Made by a program: the position numbers and the translations under genes. Below, one piece after another: positions 24,731-37,671 of a stretch of 64,000 bases of DNA. Below the pieces are notes generated by a model. That model made no database searches, was not told the origin of the DNA, and was given only the letters and a program-made list of their open reading frames with translations. Each line of letters begins with the position of its first letter. Position 1 is the stretch's first letter. The stretch is from assembly GCA_916381525.1 (NCBI GenBank), contig CAKAEH010001958.1, positions 62,001 to 126,000 on the forward strand. The letters run 5' to 3'. This DNA comes from Cercopithifilaria johnstoni (taxonomy: Eukaryota; Nematoda; Chromadorea; Rhabditida; Onchocercidae).

Positions 24731-25941
24731 ACATACACGCACACACACATACATACATTTCGAAAGATGTATCCCTCCAGAAATGGATAAGAGAGTGAAA
24801 TTTCAAATTAAAACGAATCAAAATTTAAATTATAATCTTCTGTAATGTTCTTTGTCAGAACGCATTCTACATGTCAACACATTTCAGGAAAAGCAAATTA
24901 GATTGAGGGACGGATAAAAGGAGTAAAACTTTACTGTAAATTGTTACGAATAATTTTTTGTTCTAAATTAATTTTTTGATTGATATCGAACTTTGAACAA
25001 TAACTTAGAATAATTTAGAATTAATTTGTTCTTATCATAGCGGTCAATATTGTTCAATTCTAATTTTAAACTTTAATTAGGAAATGAATGTTTAATTTGT
25101 GTTTGATCTATGATTGTATTAATTTTCACTCGATTTTCTTTGGCCCTTAAGTCGGTGAGCTAATTTTTTTGCAATGATCCTTTCATCGAACATGGAGTGA
25201 AACAATTGAGGTGTTGTCACAAATAATTTTATAGGATTCAAATTCAAAAATAAATGGATGGGATTGCATGTTTCATAGAGATGCAGCGTGAAAATGAATA
25301 TGTTATCATATTTGATTAACGGGAAAGTTGAAGCTTTTTTGAGAACTGCATGGATCAAGAATGGGCTGGCCGCCGGAATCTTGATTATTTCAGGATTATT
25401 TCAGTGTTTCCCTTTTTATTCAACTGTTTCCGAATTTTACTACTCCATCACCTTTCCAGTGTGCCAAACGAGTCAAATAATGGTTGCAGTGGCTGCAGTT
25501 AGACAACGTGAGAATAAAAAAAGTACTGGATTTCAAGAGGCTACAAACAACACAAGGATTTTTATACTCTCTCACACTGCAAAAAAATGTATAATTGTTG
25601 TTGGAAAATAACATTTGGGTTGAGGACCCAACAAAGATTGATGAGATTTCACATAATACAGTAGTTCCACTGATAGAGAAGATAAACAGCAGAGATTAAT
25701 AAAATTTGTGCATTAAAAAGAAAAAGGGATTGATAGTAACATTGGCAGTGATTGAGTGACTTTAGAATTTTTATTTTTTTTTGTTTTCGTTGCAAAAAAT
25801 TTGTTATAATTTATGGAATAAGTTATTGGAGGAATTTGCAGATCATGTGCCATAAGCGTCAGTGCTACGATAAGGGTGTATATATCGGTCTAAGATAAAA
25901 GATTCCCTTTTTGCTTCATTGCAGCACTTACAACTAAATCG
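23988..25941. other. Intergenic region between alpha-tubulin and raptor, with a CA repeat
   Basis: A (CA)n/(CATA)n microsatellite lies at about 24694-24757. An open frame of 107 codons on the plus strand at 25288-25611 overlaps one on the minus strand and has no splice or start context, so I do not call it a gene. The region should carry the promoters of the two divergent genes. Confidence 0.55.
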
Positions 25942-28900
25942 ATGGATGATGCTGTAAGTTTAACATCGTGATTTTCATTTTTCTTTTTTCTTTCAAACTG
26001 CAAAGCATTTACGCCAACGAGAGTGTGTATGTTTATATTATGTTTATATTAGCCGAAGATATGAAAAAAGCAGTGCCGTATAATGGACGGAAGTAAATTT
26101 GGTTTGCTTGAAAGTCCAAAGCAGATATGACCAAACACATTATATTGCCATTCAGGATAAAAATCATCTGAAAGTTTAGCAAATATATATTAGTGTAGCC
26201 ATTTCGTGATCCGGATCTTCCCAGTTATAGTATTTTTGATCATATTAATCACCTTGTACTAAGTTAAGTCGAATAAGGGTGATTATAAGGGTGGTTCTGT
26301 ATTTTTCTTGCTGGTAATATGAGTTGTATTATGAGATATAATTGCAGAAGTATGTATTATCATAGGAAATTCATAGAAGCTACGGCGTGGCTAATAATAG
26401 ATGATAAGGAGGAGGAGTCATCAAAGTGTTTTGTTCAGTATAACGTCATTCTGTCCTAAAGAATTTAAATGAGGTATCTCTTTCAGAGTAGCGATCCACC
26501 ACTGCCAACATGGTTTCAGGAATTGCGTCATGTGGTGAAGATCGTGGGCATTAACGAAGAAATTGCTGATAGAGATTTATGGCATGTCTTTTACTAACAA
26601 GTTTATATTTTTTAAGAAATTTCGGTTGTCTCGGTTTTGCTGTATAATCACAATCTTCATTGCTTTATGAGCAACCAGGACATAGATTCATTCGGAAGAT
26701 GATGCTCGCTAGAACAAGACATCATGGAAAAAGCAAAGTCTATAAACTTTCATCAGTTTCGGCTTTTTATCGCTAAAAATATTGCAGGCGAAAATATTCA
26801 AAGGAACGCATGAGAACAGTTTCGGTAGCCCTCGTATTATGTCTGAACATTGGTGTCGATCCACCAGATGTTCATAAGCCGAATCCATGTGCACGGAGAG
26901 AGTGCTGGATTGATCCAGTAGGAATGAATCCTCAGAAAGCAGTCGTTAAAATCGGAAATGCACTCCAGAAAAGTTACGAACGTTGGCAGCCGCGTGCAAG
27001 GTAACTCGGCAGCAGTAGGTTATTTGCTGTTTCTAGGCGTTGTGTCATATACAACGGTGGATTCGTAAGGATGATGAAAACTACACGGTTTTCTATGCAT
27101 ATTATATATTTGTCTGGTACTATTATCAGATGAAGTTATGATCCACTCTGGTTTTGAGTTCTTTTTTACAGGTATAAAACAGCGAATGACCCAACAGTAG
27201 ATGATGTTCGACGTTTATGTCAAAGTTTACGACGTAATGCTAAAGAAGAACGCATTCTATTTCATTACAATGGACATGGTGTTCCAAGACCTACTGAAAA
27301 TGGTGAAATATGGGTTTTCAACAAAAATTTCACTCAGGTATCTGAAATATTTCAAATATGTGATAATTTCATTTTCGAAATCAATTCAACTAATAAATTA
27401 CCAGTATTGAGAATAAGTTTCAGTACATTCCGCTTTCGATTTTTGACTTACAGTCTTGGATGGGTCATCCGGCCGTGTATGTTTGGGATTGCCACTGTGC
27501 CGGTCTAGCTGGTAAGTTACAGAATTTTTTTTAACAGAATTTAGCGCAGTGATTAGAAAAGTCATTTTTCATGAGAAATAATTCAAATGTTACTTATACA
27601 AATGGATCAAGTTGAGCAGTTGTAGTTTTTATGCTTTGATAAACTCTTCAATGACTTGTTGGAATTAATTGATGTTTTTAAGATTTCTTTCTTGCCATTT
27701 AATTTCTTGATTTAGATTTCTACCTTTATTCTGCGAGTTAAATTAAATAATAGGGTTGTATTTTAGTCCTTTTGTCATCGCATTTTACATGTTATGAATG
27801 TATTTTAGTAAAATCTTTCTTCCGCTTTGCTGAAGATCATGAAAAAGAGTGGGTTAAGCAACTCGATGAACACATGGAAACGCGGCCACCACCATTACCA
27901 ATCATTCAAGCCGAAATGACTCTTGAGGAAAAAGCATCCGCTTTTGGATTCCGGAAGAAGCCAAACTTTAAAGTAAGTTTTTTTTAACTATCTGTCGAAT
28001 AGAAATCATGGTTTTATAACGTAATTATGATATGAATTATAGGAATGTATCCACATTGGTGCATGCGGAGATCACGAATTACTTCCAATGGATTCAAGAC
28101 TTCCGGCTGATCTTTTCACTTCCTGTATTTTAACGCCAATCCAAACTTCAGTATTGTGGTATATCGTAAAAAATCACCTGGAGGTATGTACTATTTGAAG
28201 TCATATTTTATGTATCTGTTTGTCTAAACGTTATGTTGATCGTATTTAATGTACTTAACTATATTTCAATGTTTCAGGACCGATTCCCAGTAACAATAGT
28301 TGACAAAATTCCTGGTCAGCTAAGTGATCGTCGAACCATGCTTGGCGAGTTAAATTGGATATTTACAGCCATCACCGATACGATTGCATGGAGTTCGCTT
28401 CCAAAAGAATTGTTTCAGAAACTATTTCGATTGGTACGCTTTAGATTTCTTTCGACAAGGTCTCTTGATTCCACTTTTCAAGAAGTCTTTGTTCCATCCT
28501 TATCCTAATTTTCTTACTTTCAATGTATTATGAAACTAACTGTGAAGCTTGTCGTTCTTTTTATTTTGGTATATTGTAGTGGCTTTTGCCAATGAAAAAA
28601 TTGTAAATTATCACTGAAAATATAAGACTTTCTGTATTGTTTTTCAGGATTTGCTAGTTGCATCAGTATTTCGAAGTTTTGTATTGGCTAACCGAGTAAT
28701 GCGCGAAAATCAGTGTCATGTTGTTTCTCGTCCTTCCTTGCCATCTGTTCATAGTCATCCTCTTTGGGATGCTTGGGATTATACCATTGATTTATGTCTG
28801 AGTCAGATACAGGGATTCACGACACCAAAGCAAAAACTTTGGTCTGTTGCAAAAGAAATATATTTCTCACGTTCATCCGTTCGTCATGAATGTATGTTTG

Positions 28901-31900
28901 AGTTGAAATTAATTATTCATAAGTGAAGTTTAAATCGCGGTTCAACAACATAGAAACAGTTGTTTTGAACCTTTCCGAAATATCTAAAAGAATCGAAATG
29001 TGATCTATAATTTCGTTATCCCATTGAGAATTATGCTTTTTTGGTTATTCATTCTAGCACTTACCTAACTTTTGGGGAAGTTTTCAGTAATTTGGCATTA
29101 TTTTATAGTGCTTATTGATGTGAGTTCCCAGCTTGCACCAGTAGATGAAACAGATTACACACATAATTGGTTTTTCATTGAACAATTGCAAGCATTTGAA
29201 GTTTGGCTTAAATATGGTGGCGAACGACGAACTCCCCCACAACAGCTTCCTGTTGTTTTACAAGTGCTTTTAAGTCAGGTATTGATTGAAGATTGTTATA
29301 AAGCAGTAATGCTTTTTTGGACTATACATTTTCACTTATGTCATACTAAGTTTAAAAAGAAATCTGCTGAAACTATAATATGAAATTTGTTAAAAAATGA
29401 TTGTAATCATTGTTTTGAGGTACATTTTGAGGTACATCGAGTGAAAGCGTTGGAGCTTTTGGCACGCTTTCTAGATTTGGGTTCATGGGCCGTAGGCCAT
29501 GCCCTCTCTGTCGGTGTATTTCCATATGTTCTAAAGTTGCTTCAAAGTGCAACAAAAGAACTGCGACCGTGGTTGGCGTTCATTTGGGCAAAAATTCTTG
29601 CTGTAGAAACAAGCTGTCAAGTGGATCTCATTAAGGATAAGGAGCGAGGGTGAGTTTTATTCGAAGGCTGAATTTGAAAATCATTAGTCTCTGATAATCG
29701 TAAGAAAATGAATTGTAAAAGGAAGAGCATGTTTCCCATATTTTTCACAAGCAAACATTATGCTTTATAAAAAATATATAAAAGAAAAAAATCGAAATCT
29801 TTCGAACAACCTTCAGAAAGGTAGCCTGTACGTAATGGACGCAGCAAATTCAAGGATATAAGATACGAACTTAGATTTCAAGAACATATTTAAGTTCCAA
29901 GATTTGAGAGTTTCTAAGAAATTGTCGGAAATCTAATAAATATAAGAGGAATTTTTTTGCCACTTAATCTCACAGTAGTGTGAAACATAGCTTTTTTTCA
30001 GGTATATGTATTTTTTGACGATCTTGAACGATCCTAATACTAATCCACGGCAAAAAATTGTCCCGGCATTTGTAATGGCTGCTTTGATTGAAAACAACTA
30101 TAGGTTTGTAATTTAAACTTCAATTGTGTACTGCAGAAGCTTGCATTGTATGTTTACCAAATAGTTTTCATTTTCCTTAATCTCTGTATTTTAGACCTGC
30201 ACAAGAATTGTTGACGGATAATAGATATGTAACACTTTGCGTTGAACTTTTGTCAGACTCAGCTCTGCGACAATGCAGATTATTGCGATTATGGTTACTA
30301 ATTGGTCTTGGGCGACTTTGGGCTGATTATGATGACGCCAGATGGCAAGCGATTAGATTAGCTGCTTATGAAAGGGTATACATAGTTTTTGCAAGTTTCA
30401 AATACGGTTCGAAATTATGGTCAAAAAGTCTCGATGCAAATGCTATACAGGGCTAATTCAAATCAGAAGCTAAACCATTTGCATTTCCTAATAGAAAGTT
30501 TTATAGGTTCTTGAATTTTTGGATGATTCAGTTCCGGAAGTACGCGCTGCTGCAGTGTATGCAATTGGATGTCTTGTAAGAAATAAATCAGAAAATATCG
30601 AACACGCCACAATTGTACGTATTTATGTAGAATCCATTTTGGTGATCCAGAATTTGCTAACATTAGGAATTCATCTGGATATGTGACACACCTATTGTTA
30701 CTTAGGGTCAATAATTTGTTGTTGCCTTTTACAGATTGATCATGAAGTTTGTGATAAACTTTCGATGAAGTGCACTTTCGATGGTTCAGTACTTGTTCGT
30801 GCAGAATTGGTTGTGGCAATGCAGTGGTTTATTATTGATTTTGAAAATCGCTTTGCCAGTCTGTCAATGGATCTTAACGAAAAAATTGAACAAAAGAAAT
30901 TTAGGGAAAGGAAACTTTCGGTGAAATCTTATTCGCATTCTTTAGTCGGTTATGAATTATATTTATTCTATAAAACATTTTATAGAGTATTTCGTTGCGT
31001 TATTTGGACGCATTGCAAACCGTTATTAAACATTACATATCGTGGATACATCTATCTAGTGAAGGTGAATAGAAACTCTGAATTCCTTTTTTGGTATCTA
31101 AATGCATTTCTCTCAGTTTAGGCAGGTGAACAGGAAATGAAACCTTTGTTTTCAATTGACGAAGAAAATGATGCATTTGTATCTCTTGGTTATGATCGTA
31201 GTCTTCCGAGGTTTACTTTGCATTTTAAAAACATTATTTTTATTACTGTTTAGCACCTCTAAATTGCTTCATGACTGCAGTAAGTTTTTGCAGGTCTGCA
31301 TCTCGAAAGCGAACCCATTTCCTGGAAGCTTCATTAAATTCACCTCGAAGATCAACTTCAATGAATTTCGGTAGGTAGTGTTAAGAAAACTTCGCTGTTT
31401 AGCAAAAAAAATGTTCAAGTTCGGTTATGATTTTCTTAGTCTTTAATCTGGATTAGACTTTCCATGATTCCTCTGCCGAATGTTTCACTCGTGAATATAG
31501 ATCGAAAAGAAAAAATCCCTTTTTTTGTAGGAAAAAAAGTGTTATTTGCATGTGGTGACTTCAAATATTTCTATTTTTAATGAAAAGGAAATCATCGATG
31601 ATAGACATTATTAATTCTTGCTGTCTTTAAAGAGTCATGTTTAAGTTTCTGGAGTGGTGGCGGATAAAGTTTACGCACAGTGGAAGTCGATGTTTGATAC
31701 TAGCTCATTGAATGATTTTTCTACTAAACTACTGAGTTCCACAAAGGAAATGCGCAATGAAAATTTCAAGTATGCTTTTTATATTTGCATGTAATAATGT
31801 ACTTCTAGTACGTCAGCCTGGACAGCATTGTGATAAAATTTACAGTTCTGATTTCATGTAACATTTCAGAAAGAAAGCTATTAAACAAATTGAATTCTTG

Positions 31901-34900
31901 GGATCAAAAACATTTAATGATCAGTCTGAACGTATCTGGTTGTCACTTCTCAGGCTTTCTCTGGATCCTGTGAACAAAATCGCTGAAATGGCACAAGTCC
32001 GTGTATCAAAATATTTTATTTAAGATTTGTTATTCAAGCAGGAAAGGCGGTATTAACAGCGATTGCACTACTTGCCATGATTTTGTAAATCTTTTTTAAC
32101 GCAACACCTTCGTTTTTTCCTTTTAATAATATAGCTTTTTAGATAAATTTATTTAAGGTTTTGATTGAACATGTTGACAAATTAGCGACAACAAGGCATG
32201 AAAGAAAAAGAAAGCTGAATTATGCTGAACGGATATCGTTGAGTAAAGTAAATGTTACTTTATTTAAAAGTAGAGGTAATCATGGTCCATGTAAGGATTA
32301 AGGTTACATCATTTTGTATTGCTGAAGTGATAAATAATCATATTAGCTAACGCTGTAGTAATATTGAAGCCTAAAACAAGGTATTTTTCTGTATGGTTAC
32401 GGTCTAACTTGCTGTACATATTTTTAAATTGTCTGAGATTACAAATCTCTCAGTTTTTAGCAAGCTGAATCATATTCTGCGGAGGCAGTAACATTTACTG
32501 TTGGTTCACCAACATTGGATTTGGCAGCGACACCACCCTTTTTAGAAGATCATATCCGCAGGAATTCAGAAAATATGTTGGTTTTGGATTCGCGACGTCA
32601 GGAACAACTACCAGTATTCCATCAGTCTGCAATCTTTACACCTAAACGAAATGTAATATCTTTATTTTGGTAGTGAACATAATTAGTAACAGTTTATTTC
32701 ATCTGTTGGCGTTCAAAATTGAAAGCTAGTTTTCAATGACTCATTTTTTTCAGATGTATTCACCTACAATTAAAAGCATGACAAAACTGGATGAAACTTC
32801 TTCTACAGAAAGAGAACCGGTAGTTGCTCTAGTAACAACAGAATTTGTACCGTGGTGTACTAGGCGATTTACTGAACCTATTTTGGATGTAATACAAGGT
32901 TTGTTAGCTAAGATAATTTGGATAATTTAAACGATTTTTCGTCTTTATATTGAACTTTCATTGGTAAAAATTGTACGATTTCTGTGATCTTAAAATGTTT
33001 CCTTAAAATGCAAGATGAACATATGTCAGTTGCTCTAAATCTAAACTTTTCCTAATCAGTGATAAAACCAGTTGTTTATCACTTTTTAATCATAGGAGAA
33101 GTTGGTGATGGTCTAACTGATCGTTTGGCAACCCATTCCATGCCAAGTGATTGGGCATCGCATAAAGAAGAAGGTTTGCAGCAAACTTCAAAGAAGGAAA
33201 TTCGGGCTCTCAAGGAGGAGGTTCATCAATTGTCAAATTTTCAAATCTTTAGCAATTATTTTTTGAAAGTGACTGCAATACTTAACAGGCACAGCTAGTA
33301 ATTTGGAATAAGCAGTGATCCCTTATAAGTTAAAAGCTTAAAGAGTAATATGGCGGATTGCATCGTAAGCTATATTATCTGTCTATCACGCACTGTACAA
33401 TCATTTCATTATCAACGATTGCTGAATGGTAGGACGACGCTTTACTTTCAGTTTTTTTAGAGGCTATTTTTTGATGGTCACCCGTTGACTGTAAAGACAG
33501 ATGCGGTAAGCAAATGTTTGGCTTGGAGCCAAATAAGGCCCCATCTATATTCATGTGATGACGAAACAGTGACCATTTGGCGATGCGAATCGCAGCGGTG
33601 TTACGATGTCCGAAAGTTTCTCTGTCACAAAGATAATCCTTTCGTTAATGTTAGTAGTTTTGATGTTGATTAGATAGATCGTACTTCTAAGGAGAAGCTT
33701 TGAAGTTGTTTAAGTCTACTGAAGTCTACTGAAATAACCGTTAAATACCTTTTCCTAACCACTGTTTATATAGAAACACTTGCTTATCTCAAAAATAAAT
33801 TCACAGTTGTAGTTTTATTTTATGGATGACATAGAAGTTAGTAATTATGTTATTTTATCCTAATTTGATATCATTACTCAGGTTGAAGAGCAATTTTTAG
33901 CAGATGATGTGTATTTCATTAACTAGTGTATTTCCATATAAATCGATATTCTACAGAAAACGAGTAAACGCTTCACACTAAATAATTAGATAGTAATATT
34001 AATATTATGTGGAAAAGACGTTGTCATACTCTGCAACTGTTTTTGCTTTTAAGTTTATTTTAATTCATTTCAGGATATAGTTACTGATTTATATGTAATA
34101 AATGAAATGACACGAGAACTGCTAATGACTTGTAGTGAAGATGGATTGATGAGAATTTGGGATCCAGGCTATTCTATTTATTCTCATGATTTCGAAGCGG
34201 AGCAGCAGATGATAACAGCTGCATACCTTCTGAAAGATGCGCCGATTAGCATACCGATGAATAAAAATCTCGCATCCGTTTTTAGGTATCACTTCATATT
34301 ATTTTTTTGAAGAATAACGAACAGCCAGAATTTGTATATATTTGATGCATCATTCGTATTGATGTAACGCGATTGCATATTGGCATGCTCGTCGATGGGA
34401 GACATAAGATAAGTGAAAAATGAGCAAAAGGAATTAGTGATCCCAGTTTTTCTTCAAAGTTATAAGTTTAGATAACATCCAAATGTATTTGTGGCTTTTT
34501 TCGTTTGTCCCAATTTTATTTCAATACTTCCATTATAACTTTTCCGTTTAAGTTGGAATCAAAAATGTGGTCTCATGGCAGTTTCTGGCAACGTGAAGGT
34601 ATGTCGTTTATGGGACGCCCACGCCGAAAAGACCATGCAGGAGATTCAAATTGGCGCTAAGAATTGTGCTGTCACAAAATTGAGTCTTGATAATTCAGGG
34701 AGCAATCTTCTTGCTGCCGGTATTGTTCTTTTATTTTTTCATATAGTGATGTTGTTAGTCATAATGGAAATGCTTTTCATTTTCTGGTAACTAGCTGAGA
34801 AATTAAGTGGAACTTCAGAGCTTTAGAGTTTTAAGTTAATGACGATTGTTGACGTTCTTTTTGTTTTAAAGCATGTGTTATCTTTTTAGGTCTAAGTGAT

Positions 34901-35939
34901 GGGTTAGTGAATATTTACGATCCACGATTACCTGATAAATCGCAACGTACAATGTCATTCCGGGAGCTTGAAGAGCCAGTTATTGGACTGTCGCTTTTTT
35001 ATAATCTGACGGGTGAATTTTCTGAGGGAAACCTGAGATTAATTGCTGCTTCAAGAGATGGCGAAATACGTTTGTGGGAACCACGAATGTTCAAGGTTTG
35101 TTTGTCACTTTTCTTATAAGGAATTCCAAAGTTGATGTAGATTTGATGTGTGAAGTATTTTAGTATAATCTGACTTTTGAAACTGGGATCAGTTGAAGTT
35201 TGGAATGGTTAATTTAAGTTTAAATTGCAGGAACCGGTAGTGAGTTTTAATGCCTGCAATTCCCCGAGAAAGGACAGTTTGACAAATATGGAGGTTCACA
35301 CTCACAGTCAGGTATTTGTTTGATGTGTTATTTTGATTGTACTAAAATCTGTATCTCAAATCTAATGTGTGCGAAGAGCTATGCTGATCGATGCAGTTCT
35401 TAAAGGATATTTTGACGAGAAAAATTCACTTCAATCAATGATTTATTGCCTTTGTGAATGTCTTCTATATATTTAATATTTTTTTGCTAACCCTTTTTGT
35501 TAAAATATCAGTTGTGTAATGGAGAAGATTTCATAGATTCTTTCACTTTCGGCGATTATTCCGAAGTTTAGTGAAAAATTCGACTTTCAAATATTTTGTT
35601 GCAGTTACAAAATATTACTGACTGTTGAAATTGGAACAGCAAAGCATTATAAATTTTCGATATTTTAATGATTTCATTAAAATTAGTTTAATAAGCAGAT
35701 TCTGGTCAAGTTTTATTTAAAAGTCATTTCAGTGTATTGGTTGTATGGATGATGCTGCCATAATAAAATTATTTGATGTGAATGGCAAACAGTTAGGTGA
35801 AATTCGCCAGGATGATTGGTTAGTTGGTGGTCGAATCGGAACCCTAACGTCAATGCGTTTCCATCAACTACTTCTATCACTAGCAGTAGCTACTGAGAAT
35901 CAAACAATCAGTTTTTATCGAATGCCAGATTTGTCGTAA
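25942..35939 (+). CDS. daf-15: Raptor, regulatory-associated protein of TOR (DAF-15 orthologue)
   Basis: Raptor is the TORC1 subunit that recruits substrates to TOR kinase. Thirty exons were traced: 25942-25953, 26487-26581, 26788-27000, 27172-27337, 27424-27511, 27809-27972, 28043-28183, 28278-28433, 28648-28891, 29109-29278, 29432-29649, 30002-30103, 30195-30375, 30507-30614, 30735-30920, 30986-31064, 31126-31210, 31294-31370, 31646-31769, 31870-31996, 32158-32247, 32461-32652, 32754-32898, 33096-33268 (or to 33220), 33461-33649, 34074-34285, 34553-34719, 34890-35095, 35231-35311, 35733-35939; phases agree, about 1,465 residues. The N-terminal caspase-like RNC domain shows KEERILFHYNGHGVPRPT and VYVWDCHCAGLA, keeping the His and Cys positions. 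HEAT-like helices follow (VHRVKALELLARFLDLGSWAV, ELRPWLAFIWAKILAVETSCQ). WD40 blades fill the C-terminus (LLMTCSEDGLMRIWDP, NVKVCRLWDAH, RLIAASRDGEIRLWEP). The intron after 26581 appears to start with GC. The acceptor 17 bases before the ATG suits trans-splicing. Confidence 0.96.
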
Positions 35940-37671
35940 TTGTTTTAATGGTGTTTTTTCAAAGTTTTGTTCAAAATTTAATGTTCTAGTCTAATTCTGT
36001 CCGCGTTGCTCTAACTTTGTTAACATTTTGTGGTATTCTCCATTATATGAGTACTATTTTAAAGTACAAACTTAATTTTGGTTTTTATTTTTAGAATTCG
36101 TTTTCTGGAATTTCAAAAACTCTTCTAGTTTTTAGTTTTCCTAATTTTTCAAATTTGTTACGACTTCTGGCAAGTATTTTTGAGACCAACTTTTTGGATG
36201 AACTTGGTTATGCTCAACAGCTAATAGCAAGAGATGTTAAATGTACCGATTAACGAGATGACTTTAATCGTTGATAGGGTGTTTATATAGGACAAAATAT
36301 AAATGTGAGACAGGAATCCTTGAAAATTCATCCCTCAGGTTGATCTTATTGCCGGAATTGGGTCGTTGTTTGGATATTTGTCTTTTAATTCCAACTATTG
36401 CTCAAGCGATTTTACGCGTCATGAATTTGTAATTTACAGCGATTTATGTATATATTATATTCTGTCTCTTCATTTTCTGCACAAGCCTTCCAATCATATT
36501 ATCTTGCATGTTCTCCGTAGCTTTTCTCTTTCATGGAATGAATGATTTTATTTATCACTGACAATGATTTTCCAGAAACTTTTGGGATAGAGAATGTTAT
36601 ATTAAGTAGTTGATTTCATATGCTCTAGAGCAAAATTGGGCTATTAGAAAAACTCATTCGTTTACGTTTTGATCGCGTCTGTAAATTTTGTTATTTGAAA
36701 TTGAGGTAATCCTATATAGACATTGAGTTTATGAGGTTTTAAAAATTTTGAAGTATTTCTCATACTCTTCTGGACACCATCAGTAATACTGATTGCATTT
36801 TGGTAAGAAGCGGTGTGAACTGAAGTATTGGACAATCATAATTTTGAAAAAAAAACCACGGGCAAGCATTCAGGCAGTGAGTATCCTACCAGGAACAGCT
36901 GGAACCTTACAAGTAAGTTAGCTTACCTTTTCACACCGTTCATTTGAGTAATTAAACTATTTCATTACTACCAGTGATTTGAATTATCAAATATCTATTA
37001 ATTCACTTCATCTTTCCATTCATGGAATTCGGGATTTCTGATTTTGATTTTGATCACATTTTGAATGTCATTTCATTTAAGCTTCTCTGCGGTTTTCTCT
37101 TTATATCACATCTCTCGGGTGTCCATTTAGTATGTTTTCAACACCTTTCAAAATTTGTAATTTACTAATGTTGAAACTTGGCACCATTAAGCACATCACA
37201 TAGAATTATTTAAACTTACCTTGTTGAATTATAACTGCCAGTTCGGTGATTTTCCTTTTGTTTTGCAAACTTTTGCGATATAGTATTACCAATGAATGCT
37301 TCGTTCCGTCCTGAATTGAAATGAAAATCTTTGGATTTTGCTCATTTCGCCCTTTTTTGTTACTTTTGTAAATTTGTGTAAGAGAATGTAATGTTTATAT
37401 GTTTTTTTCCCTTGTTTGAAGTGAATGAATAAATTCTCTAAATGTAAACAAGTGACTATGACGCAATAATTGCTTCACAAGATTTGGCATCTAAATGATG
37501 TGCCATTCGTATTTAAAATATTTGAAAGTGATGATGGAGGCTGTAATTACACAGAGAGATTAGAATGAACTGCGTTTATTTTTCTGCAGGATTAATTCGC
37601 TGTGGCTAGAAGGGAATGGACAAATTTTGATGTTTCGTTAATTGGTTTTGCATAACCTCCACTTCTGCCAG
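35940..37671. other. Raptor 3' flank and ERAL1 upstream region
   Basis: No open frame with splice support over 1.7 kb. An AATAAA occurs at about 37427, near the right end. The stretch probably holds the raptor 3' UTR and the ERAL1 promoter. Confidence 0.5.

Noticed and set aside
25288..25611. 107-codon plus-strand frame upstream of raptor
   Set aside because: Overlaps an equally good minus-strand frame, lacks splice-consistent neighbours and has no familiar motif.
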